A stretch of 64,000 nt of DNA from Rhizobium leguminosarum (GTDB lineage Bacteria; Pseudomonadota; Alphaproteobacteria; Rhizobiales; Rhizobiaceae), in assembly GCF_001679785.1 (NCBI RefSeq), contig NZ_CP016286.1:3838001-3902000 (forward strand), read 5' to 3'. A program made the position numbers and the translations under genes. Shown piece by piece: positions 29,566 through 36,995 of this stretch. The notes beneath the pieces were generated by a model. The model made no database searches. It was not told where the DNA came from and saw nothing but the letters and a program-made list of their open reading frames with translations. The first letter of the stretch is position 1. Every line of letters starts with the position of its first letter.

Positions 29566-29636
29566 TGGGAAACTCCGGCTCATTCCGTTTTTGCAGGATG
29601 AACCTCTTTACACGCGCGACAAAGCCGCAAATATCG

Positions 29637-29651
29637 CTATTTCGGAAATAG
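29637..29651. promoter_or_regulatory. Putative LysR operator
   Basis: CTATTT-CGG-AAATAG is a perfect dyad containing a T-N11-A motif in the short divergent region between hglS and its LysR gene. A second dyad, CATTCCGTTT (29581) and AAACGGAATG (29661), flanks the region. Confidence 0.45.
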
Positions 29652-29667
29652 TCCATTCTGAAACGGA

Positions 29668-30576
29668 ATGACCATGCTGACGTCTAGACGTTTTCTGCCA
29701 TCGATCTCGCATCTCGCCGCCTTCGAGGCGGTCGCCCGCACCGGCAGCGTGACGGCAGCGGCGCGCGAACTCGATCTGACGCAGAGCGCCGTCAGCCGCC
29801 AGGTAAGCGCGCTGGAAGAGCAGCTTGGCGTCGAGCTCTTCCTGCGCGAACGCCAGACCATGCGGCTGACGCTTGCCGGCGACGGATATGCCCGTGAGAT
29901 TCGCGAGGCCCTGCGACGGATATCGAGCGCTTCGCTGAACCTGCGCGCCAATCCGCACGGCGGCACGCTCAATCTCGCCATCCTGCCGACCTTCGGCACC
30001 CGCTGGCTGGCGCCGCGCCTGGGACGCTTTCTCGCTGCCAATGCCGGCGTGACCATCAATCTGGTGACCCGGCTTTCGCCTTTCGATTTCCGCCTCGATT
30101 CGATCGACGCCGCCATCCATTTCGGCCATCCGCACTGGCCAGGCGCCGAACTCGCGTTTCTGATGTCGGAGCGCACGGTGCCGGCATGCAGTCCTGATTT
30201 TCTGAAGCGATACGCGATCGCCGAGCCGGAAGATCTGCTCGCCGTTCCGCTGCTGCACCTGACGACGCGTCCCGACGCCTGGGAGCAATGGTTCGCAGGC
30301 AATGGCGTTTCCTTCGAAAGCGTGCACGGCATGCTCTTCGACCAGTTCGCTACCGCCGCGCAGGCCGCAATCGCCGGCCTCGGCGTTGCCCTGCTGCCGA
30401 CATTCCTGATGCAGGAGGAGATCAGGCGCGGCGATCTCGTCGCCGCTGTCGACCGTGAAATGGAAAGTCGCGAGCGTTATTATCTCGCCTCTCCGCCCGA
30501 GCGCGCCGATTATGCGCCGCTTGCCGCCTTTCGTGACTGGATCGTCGCAGAAGCCACCGCCAATCCGACTGCGTGA
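29668..30576 (+). CDS. LysR-family regulator of the lysine/pipecolate operon
   Basis: A 302-residue LysR regulator: N-terminal helix-turn-helix (GSVTAAARELDLTQSAVSRQVSALEEQLG, about residues 23-51) and a periplasmic-binding-like effector domain of the GcvA subgroup (LAILPTFGTRWLAPRLGRF). It is divergent from hglS, matching the position of the LysR gene in the P. putida ama/hglS locus, so the effector is probably a lysine catabolite such as aminoadipate (inference). Confidence 0.92.
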   Translation: MTMLTSRRFLPSISHLAAFEAVARTGSVTAAARELDLTQSAVSRQVSALEEQLGVELFLRERQTMRLTLAGDGYAREIREALRRISSASLNLRANPHGGTLNLAILPTFGTRWLAPRLGRFLAANAGVTINLVTRLSPFDFRLDSIDAAIHFGHPHWPGAELAFLMSERTVPACSPDFLKRYAIAEPEDLLAVPLLHLTTRPDAWEQWFAGNGVSFESVHGMLFDQFATAAQAAIAGLGVALLPTFLMQEEIRRGDLVAAVDREMESRERYYLASPPERADYAPLAAFRDWIVAEATANPTA

Positions 30577-30644
30577 CGAACGGCTTGCATCGGCATGGCG
30601 CTTTCGACCATTATGCCTACCAAACAACTTTGCAGGAAATCTCC

Positions 30645-30881
30645 ATGAAGCCGATCTTCGTCCAGCTCCAATGCGCACCCGGCAAGACCTATGATGTCGC
30701 CGACGCCATCTACCAGACCGAACTGGTCTCGGAGCTCTATTCGACCAGCGGCGACTACGATCTGCTGCTGAAGGTCTATATCGAGGAAGGCCAGGATATC
30801 GGCAAATTCATCAACGACAACATCGCCAATATTCCCGGCATCGTCCGTTCGCTGACGACGCTGACCTTCAAGGCCTTCTGA
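30645..30881 (+). CDS. Stand-alone Lrp/AsnC ligand-binding (RAM) domain protein
   Basis: A 78-residue protein beginning MKPIFVQLQCAPGKTYDVAD with an AGGAAAT ribosome site. It contains only the amino-acid-binding RAM domain of Lrp/AsnC regulators (TSGDYDLLLKVYIEE and NIPGIVRSLTTLTF) and lacks the DNA-binding helix-turn-helix. Such proteins may bind amino acids or form mixed oligomers with full-length Lrp. It follows the LysR gene by 68 bp and may be co-transcribed. The upstream in-frame extension to 30573 has no ribosome site. Confidence 0.85.
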   Translation: MKPIFVQLQCAPGKTYDVADAIYQTELVSELYSTSGDYDLLLKVYIEEGQDIGKFINDNIANIPGIVRSLTTLTFKAF

Positions 30882-31028
30882 ATTCCCGTCAGACGCGGTT
30901 AACCTTTTTGGCGAAGATTGGCCTTCGCAAGCGGTCGCTTAAACCGTGCCTTAACGCCGGACATATCTGGTCGTTGCTGTGTTAAGAGCCCGCATCAATA
31001 CGGGCCGGCGTGCAGCGATAGGTGGAAA

Positions 31029-32207
31029 ATGTCGATTATCGAGGCAGATAGGGTACGCGAAAGCCCGCAGTTGGGAACGGGCCCCCTGATCGTCCATGTC
31101 GTGCGCCAGTTCCTGCCCAACCGCGGCGGATTGGAAGACGTCGTCGCCAATCTCGCCCGCCAGACCGTGCGCCGCGGTTACCGCGTGCGCGTCGTCACGC
31201 TGGATTCGCTCTTCACCGCGCCTGAAGACAAGCTGCCGCTTCGCGAAGATATCGACGGCATCGAGGTGGTTCGCATTCCCTGGTTCGGCACCAGCCGCTA
31301 TCCTCTGGCACCGCAGGTTTTCCGCCATCTCGCCGATGCCGATCTCGTGCATGTCCATGCCATCGACTTCTTCTTCGACGTGCTCGCCTGGGGCCGGCTG
31401 CTGCACGGCAAGCCGATGATCGTCACCACCCATGGCGGCTTCTTCCACACGCGGAAATACGCGACGATTAAGAAGATCTGGTTCCGGACATTGACCCGTG
31501 CTTCGGCGATGGCCTACCGCCGCGTCGTCTGCTGCAGCGCCTCCGACCTCAAGCAGTTTTCCGAGATCGTGCCCGACAGCCTCCTGATCGAAAACGGCGC
31601 CGATATCGGCAAATTCGCCGACACCGCTTCGCGCCGGGCAAAGCGCCGCATCGTCACGATCGGCCGGTTCTCGGTGAACAAGCGCATCGACCATCTGCTC
31701 GATGCGATGGCCGCGCTGAAGACCCGCGACCCGGAATGGCAACTCGACATCGTCGGCGCCGAATCCGACCTGGACCGGGCGGATGTCGAAGGCGCAATCG
31801 AAAGCCGCCATCTTTCCGGCCGCGTCACCCTGCATGTGTCGCCCGACAACGACACCATCCGACGCGTCATCGCAGAAGCCTCGATTTTCGCCTCCGCCTC
31901 GGAATATGAAGGGTTTGGCCTGGTGGCGCTGGAGGCGATGAGCGCCGGTCTCCTGCCGGTGCTGAACGCCAACGATGCCTTTGCGACGCTTGCCGCCCGG
32001 CATCCCGTTCTCATGCTTGCCGATTTCACCAATCCTGAGACCGCCGCCACGGCGCTCGAAACGGCCTATGAACACCTTTGGCGCCAACCGGACACCGTTC
32101 GAACAGAGCTTCTCGACGCCGCCCGCGGCTATTCCTGGGATATCGTCGCCGGACGTTACATCGATCTCTACAGGTCGCTTGATGTCGTCGCCGCGAAAAG
32201 CATCTGA
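31029..32207 (+). CDS. Family 4 glycosyltransferase
   Basis: About 392 residues from MSIIEADRVRESPQLG; upstream codons back to 30918 are in frame but non-homologous. It is a GT-B fold transferase: N-terminal acceptor domain with VVRQFLPNRGGLEDVVANLA, C-terminal donor domain with IVTIGRFSVNKRIDHLLDAM and the nucleotide-sugar EX7E motif ASEYEGFGLVALEAMSAG. It is convergent with the flippase-hydrolase gene and probably belongs to the same glycan pathway. Sugar specificity cannot be deduced. Confidence 0.88.
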   Translation: MSIIEADRVRESPQLGTGPLIVHVVRQFLPNRGGLEDVVANLARQTVRRGYRVRVVTLDSLFTAPEDKLPLREDIDGIEVVRIPWFGTSRYPLAPQVFRHLADADLVHVHAIDFFFDVLAWGRLLHGKPMIVTTHGGFFHTRKYATIKKIWFRTLTRASAMAYRRVVCCSASDLKQFSEIVPDSLLIENGADIGKFADTASRRAKRRIVTIGRFSVNKRIDHLLDAMAALKTRDPEWQLDIVGAESDLDRADVEGAIESRHLSGRVTLHVSPDNDTIRRVIAEASIFASASEYEGFGLVALEAMSAGLLPVLNANDAFATLAARHPVLMLADFTNPETAATALETAYEHLWRQPDTVRTELLDAARGYSWDIVAGRYIDLYRSLDVVAAKSI

Positions 32208-32230
32208 TCCTGTCTTCCTGCCGCATAAGC

Positions 32231-32266
32231 TACAGCATTGCGCGTGTGAAACGACGCGGCGCTGTA
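32231..32266. repeat. Intergenic palindrome, TACAGC...GCTGTA type
   Basis: Arms TACAGC and GCTGTA enclose CGCGT/ACGCG. It is related to the element at 5691-5732 and sits between convergent genes, where it may also terminate transcription. Confidence 0.45.
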
Positions 32267-32276
32267 AAATCGCCGG

Positions 32277-35200
32277 TTATGCTTTCGCCAGACGGATGAT
32301 CTCGTCGAGCACGAATTTACGCGATTGCGGCGGCGTCAGATTGTGATCGGCATCCGGCAGCATCAGCAGCCGCACGTTCGGATAGCGGGAAAGCCTGGCG
32401 CCGCGCGGCCCGAAGTGGAAATAGACATGGTCGAGCCCGACATCGGCCACGCTGTAGATCAGCGTCAGCGGTACCTTACGCTTGCCGAACAGCGCGAATG
32501 AGTGCCGGACTTCGCGGGCGATATAGCGCCGGCCGGGAAGCAGCTCGAGCAGCGGCGCGATCCACGGCGACAGCCGGCGGCCGGCGGCTATGACGATGTT
32601 CCGCAGCGCCGCAACGACGTCGACCTGGCCGCGCAGCAGCCGCTTCAGCGTGTCGAGTCGCGCCAGGCGCTGGCTGTAATCATCAAGGCTACGCGGGACC
32701 GAGACGACATGCTCCCGGCGCACCGGCACGTCGGGATCCCAGTAATAGACGAAGGGATTGATCGACACGACTGCCTTCAGGCGTTCGTCGGCGACGCCGG
32801 CGCGGAAGGCGACATAGCCGCCGCTGCATCGGCCGGCGACCATGACGGGACCGGCGACGACGTTTTCGAGTAGATCGAGCGCGGCGACAGCATCTGCGGT
32901 CTGCGTGTCCGAATAAAGCACCTGTTCCGGCGCATCCGGCCGCGGCGGGCTGTCGCCGACATTGGCGGAATCAAAGCGCAGCGAAACGAACCCTTGGCGG
33001 GCGAGCTCGCGCGCCATATCAACCGTCGTCCGTCCCCAGCCGGCATGCCGGTCATAGGCCGTCGACAGGAAGAGCACGGCATTGCCCTTGATCTCGCCGA
33101 GCGGCCGGCTGACGACGCCGACCAGATGGTTATGGCTTCCGAAACGCACCGGCGTTTCCTCAAAACCTTCGCCGGCAAGCGGCAGGTTGTCGATCGCTGA
33201 CTGCGAATGGGCGGCGGATGTTTCCGTCGTCGTCGCCTCCAGCCACGCCGTCAGCAGCGCCACGACAGCCATCGGCGTCTTGGCAAACAGCGGATTGGTG
33301 GCGAGCTCGTCATAACCTTCGAAAGCCTTCTGCTCGACATCGGCGCCAAGCGCCTTCAGCGCATCGGCAAAACCTGTATCCTCGGCCTTGGCAGGACGTT
33401 CGAGGATCAGGTAGCGGGAGGTTGCGAGCCCCTGCGGCGAGGTGATGTTGAGCTTGCCGAGCTCGGCAGCGATCTCTTCGGGCATGACGAGCCCGGCGAT
33501 CTGCACCTTGGCGGTCTGGACATGCTCCTTGCCGAGGCCGAGATCGGCATCGATGATCTTGGACCACATGTTGAGTTCGCGAAGATAGGCTCTGCCGCTC
33601 AGCACCGGCGCCAGCATGACGAGGCTGTCGACGCCGTCGATCGAGGAACCGACGCGATGGGCAAGGGTCGCGCCGAGGCCTTGGGCGATGAGGATGACGC
33701 GGTCGCAGCCGCTCAGTGATTTCAGCTTGTCGGCGGCCGCACGGATCGAACCTTCCCAGGTTTCCAGCCTCGCCGGCAGTGCGTCGAAATCGAGCGCATC
33801 GCCGGTGCCGCGATAGTCGAAGCGCAGGCTCGCCACGCCGATATCCGAGAAATGCTCGGCCGCGACGCGGAAGAATTTACGGCTGCACATCTCCTCGAAA
33901 CCCCAGGGGCTGACGAAGAGCACCGCGGCCGAACGTTTCTTGGCGAGAGGATTTTCAGGCATGAACAGCCCGATCGTGCCGTCGAAGACGACAGGCAGGG
34001 CGGCACTCCGTCCCGCACCTTCGGCCGGTTCGAGTGAGAATTCGCCAGGCGCGACCTTGGCGCGATCGGGATCGCCTGGAAGCCGCGGCGCGATGAAATT
34101 GATCGCGTGGCGGACCGGTCGCCGCAGCAGGGACGGCATCTTCTCGAGAATGGAACGCATGACTTCGACATCCTCGCCCGGCACGGCGCGCAGCACGCGG
34201 AGTGCTGCGAAATAGCAGAATGCGCCTGCGATGATCGCGCCGACCAATCCGGCCGGACCCTGGACGAATTCCAGCACTGAAGTCGCTCCGCAAGCGCAGA
34301 GGACGGAGGCGAGCGTCACCTTCGTCAGGCTTGCGTAGAGACCCGAAAGCTGGGATCCGAATCCTGTCTGTCTGATCATCATCACCGACATCGCAACGAA
34401 TACGAGGATGCGCACGAGTGCGGCACCCTCGGCTGCAAGCCTAGGTATGATCAGTAAACAACCCGCTACCATCAGAAGGCCACCTATCACACTGATGTTC
34501 AGGCGGGAGCGGGCCCTGTCCATAGACAGCAGGTAGAGGCTGAGGATCTGCATGAAGGTATAGGCGGGAGCAACGAGCGCAAGCAGCGCCACCACCGTGC
34601 CGCTGCGGCGAAACGCTTCACCGAACACCACGAGCACCAGTTCGCTGGAGATCGCGGCAAGCCCGAGGCTCAGCGGCAGCACGATATAGGCCATGCTGCG
34701 GGTGACGGCGGTAAAGACCTCGACCGGCAACGTCGAATCGTCGCTGTTATGCCGCCGCTCGGAATAATAGGGCAGCAAGCTGCCGGTCATCTGGATCGGC
34801 AGTTGCAGCGCGATATTCGCGATCGACAGGCCGACGGCATAATAGCCGACCATCTCCACCGACCAGAACTGCTGCAGGAAGAGCAGCTCGAGCCGGTTGA
34901 GGAAAATGGAATCGATGATGAACTGGATCGACAGGATGACGGAGGAGGAGGCGAGATATTTCAGCGAGACTCCGCACCAGTCGCGCCGCGCCAGAAGGAT
35001 CGGCAGCGTGGCGAAAAACAGCACCAGTTGGCCGAGCGCATAACCGACGAGAACGCCTTCGACGCCGTAGAAAACGGCGCCGACGGCAACGCCGGCAAGC
35101 TGCACGATCGAGACGGCGACCGTCAGCTTAAAGAAGGCGCCGAGCTTCTTTTCGCCGATCAGGTAGAATTTGACGAAGGAACCGATCGCCTGGACGAAGA

Positions 35201-35588
35201 ACAGCACGCCCGTGACCAGAGCGACGGAGGGCGCGGTGTCGGCCCAGTGCATCTTTTCGGAGGTGAGGAAGAACAGCGCGTAGAGCGCCAGCAGCACGAC
35301 GGTCGAGAACATCATGAAGCTGACGAGGATGGCGGCAAAACCCCGTCGGCGGCGCGCGTCGAAGCCTTCCGCCGAAAGTTGCGGCAAGGTCTTCAGCAGC
35401 GTGATGCTGGAGCCGAGCTCGGCGATCGAGGCGCCGGTCACCACCAGCCAGAGCGAAAAGGCGACGATGCCGTTGGCTTCCGGCCCGAGCAGCCGCGCGG
35501 TTATGATCGAGGAAACGAAGCCCGTCAGAAGCAGCAGCATGCCTGCCGCGCCATTCATCACCGAGTTTGCGATAATACCCTTCGACAT
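32277..35588 (-). CDS. Polysaccharide flippase fused to two alpha/beta-hydrolase domains
   Basis: A 1103-residue protein. Residues 1 to about 475 form a MOP-superfamily flippase (Wzx/MurJ-like) with about 12-14 hydrophobic segments, starting GAAGMLLLLTGFVSSIITARLLGPEANG. After a linker, a first alpha/beta-hydrolase (about 550-790) has the elbow LIAQGLGATLA with Gly where the nucleophile should be, so it looks inactive. A second (about 800-1103) has the elbow VAGRCSGGYVAF (Cys at the nucleophile position, Ser next), an Asp in YSVADVGLD and a His in PDADHNLTPP. These resemble the exosortase-associated hydrolase pair. I know of no described protein with this layout. Confidence 0.85.
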   Translation of the reverse strand: MSKGIIANSVMNGAAGMLLLLTGFVSSIITARLLGPEANGIVAFSLWLVVTGASIAELGSSITLLKTLPQLSAEGFDARRRRGFAAILVSFMMFSTVVLLALYALFFLTSEKMHWADTAPSVALVTGVLFFVQAIGSFVKFYLIGEKKLGAFFKLTVAVSIVQLAGVAVGAVFYGVEGVLVGYALGQLVLFFATLPILLARRDWCGVSLKYLASSSVILSIQFIIDSIFLNRLELLFLQQFWSVEMVGYYAVGLSIANIALQLPIQMTGSLLPYYSERRHNSDDSTLPVEVFTAVTRSMAYIVLPLSLGLAAISSELVLVVFGEAFRRSGTVVALLALVAPAYTFMQILSLYLLSMDRARSRLNISVIGGLLMVAGCLLIIPRLAAEGAALVRILVFVAMSVMMIRQTGFGSQLSGLYASLTKVTLASVLCACGATSVLEFVQGPAGLVGAIIAGAFCYFAALRVLRAVPGEDVEVMRSILEKMPSLLRRPVRHAINFIAPRLPGDPDRAKVAPGEFSLEPAEGAGRSAALPVVFDGTIGLFMPENPLAKKRSAAVLFVSPWGFEEMCSRKFFRVAAEHFSDIGVASLRFDYRGTGDALDFDALPARLETWEGSIRAAADKLKSLSGCDRVILIAQGLGATLAHRVGSSIDGVDSLVMLAPVLSGRAYLRELNMWSKIIDADLGLGKEHVQTAKVQIAGLVMPEEIAAELGKLNITSPQGLATSRYLILERPAKAEDTGFADALKALGADVEQKAFEGYDELATNPLFAKTPMAVVALLTAWLEATTTETSAAHSQSAIDNLPLAGEGFEETPVRFGSHNHLVGVVSRPLGEIKGNAVLFLSTAYDRHAGWGRTTVDMARELARQGFVSLRFDSANVGDSPPRPDAPEQVLYSDTQTADAVAALDLLENVVAGPVMVAGRCSGGYVAFRAGVADERLKAVVSINPFVYYWDPDVPVRREHVVSVPRSLDDYSQRLARLDTLKRLLRGQVDVVAALRNIVIAAGRRLSPWIAPLLELLPGRRYIAREVRHSFALFGKRKVPLTLIYSVADVGLDHVYFHFGPRGARLSRYPNVRLLMLPDADHNLTPPQSRKFVLDEIIRLAKA

Positions 35589-35610
35589 CTGTCCATCCGT
35601 CAGGATCGGC

Positions 35611-35717
35611 CTAAAGCGCGTCGCGATCTTCAGATCGCTCCTCGCACTTTAGGTTTTTGTTTTTACGCATGTCGTTATCGCAAAACCGCTGCACACTTTT
35701 GCGCGACATGCTCTAAA
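35611..35717. repeat. Rhizobial mosaic palindromic repeat (copy 3)
   Basis: Two modules: CTAAAGCGCGTCGCGATCTT...CGC...ACTTTAG, then GCATGTCGTTATCGCAAAACC..GCGCGACATGC with the core GCTGCACACTTTTGCG. It fills the gap between the glycosyltransferase and flippase genes. Confidence 0.7.
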
Positions 35718-35772
35718 GCCGCATACCCGCCATCTCTAATGCGAAAATGTTAAAATAAAGCGGAGTGGCACC

Positions 35773-36981
35773 TTAGCTGGCCTGCATCGCCGCCAGCGTC
35801 TGAAGCGCCTTCTCGTAGCTGTTTTCAGCGAGGTAACGCAGCAGGAACTCCCGCGCTTTCTCGGCCTTCTCCCGTGCACGCTCGGGTGTGCGGAAGATGT
35901 CTCGCAGGTGCGCGGCCGCCGCCTCGGATGAGGGGTCGGCCCAGACCGCGCCTTCGAGCCCCACAAATTCGGGATGGGTATCGACCACCGGAATGAGGGG
36001 AGAGGCAACCAGCCAGCTATTGTCGGGATCGCAGAAATCCACCGTGCCCGACCAGGCCGTGGAAATGACGGGTGTACGCTGTATGATCGCCTCGGCCACC
36101 GTCAGTCCGAAACCCTCGGAACGATGCAGCGAAAGATAGGCGTCTGAACAGCGGATGAGGCCGTTGATATCGGAGTCCGACATCCTGTCGGTGACGATCC
36201 TGATCCGGGTATTGCCCGCGACCGAGGCGACCAATTCGCGCAGGCCCTTATCCTTGTTGATATCGCCGCTGGCCTTCATCAACAGGAAGGCGCTGGGGCA
36301 TTCGGCGGCAAATATCCTGAAGGCCTCGATGACGGCCTGCGGATTCTTTCGGTTGATCGAGGAGCCGGCGCTGAAGATGAAGCTGACGAGAAAGGCGTCT
36401 TCCTCGATGCCGAATTTTTGGCGCATGCCTTCCGTCGCCGGCTTCTCGGTGACAGGATGCGGAACGACGATGACCGGTGCCGCAGTGAGGGGTGCAATCG
36501 CCCGCCTGGTGAATTCCGACGGCACGAAGACGGCATTCATGTAGTGCATCGCATTGCGCCACTCGGCCGGCACGACTTCGAGCTCCCAGGCGAAATAGCC
36601 GATGTTGAAGGCGCGGGTGAAATCCGCAACGCCCTTCTTCAGGATGGCGCGCGGCAGCATCGGCGGATTGAGATGCCAGATCCGGCTTCCCGCGGGTTCG
36701 GTGGAGAGATGCGACGGCATCCATCCGGCGAAGGAATTCTCGTCAGGATGCGTGCTGACGTCGGAGAGCGAAATCGCCCGCCCAGCCTCCGAAAGAGCGC
36801 CGGCGCAGAGCCTTGCCGATTCGCCGACGCCGACCGCCATCGAGAGATAGCCGACGATTTCCACCGGCCTGCGCGGATTGAAGGCAAGACGCGACCGCGG
36901 GATTAGCCGCTGCAGGACATGGGCGCGCAGAAGGCGGTATATCGTTCTCAAATCACGGTCTTTCCCATGGATCGGCATCAT
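35773..36981 (-). CDS. Family 4 glycosyltransferase
   Basis: A 402-residue GT-B transferase. The N-terminal domain has EIVGYLSMAVGVGESARLCA, the donor domain has FIFSAGSSINRKNPQAVIEAF and the EX7E motif RSEGFGLTVAEAIIQ. Such enzymes often extend mannose or other hexose chains on lipid carriers. It starts 14 bp after the glycoside hydrolase gene and is separated from the flippase fusion by 184 bp containing a repeat, so it is probably the last gene of the carrier-protein operon. Confidence 0.88.
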   Translation of the reverse strand: MMPIHGKDRDLRTIYRLLRAHVLQRLIPRSRLAFNPRRPVEIVGYLSMAVGVGESARLCAGALSEAGRAISLSDVSTHPDENSFAGWMPSHLSTEPAGSRIWHLNPPMLPRAILKKGVADFTRAFNIGYFAWELEVVPAEWRNAMHYMNAVFVPSEFTRRAIAPLTAAPVIVVPHPVTEKPATEGMRQKFGIEEDAFLVSFIFSAGSSINRKNPQAVIEAFRIFAAECPSAFLLMKASGDINKDKGLRELVASVAGNTRIRIVTDRMSDSDINGLIRCSDAYLSLHRSEGFGLTVAEAIIQRTPVISTAWSGTVDFCDPDNSWLVASPLIPVVDTHPEFVGLEGAVWADPSSEAAAAHLRDIFRTPERAREKAEKAREFLLRYLAENSYEKALQTLAAMQAS

Positions 36982-36995
36982 TCATCGCATGGGCG

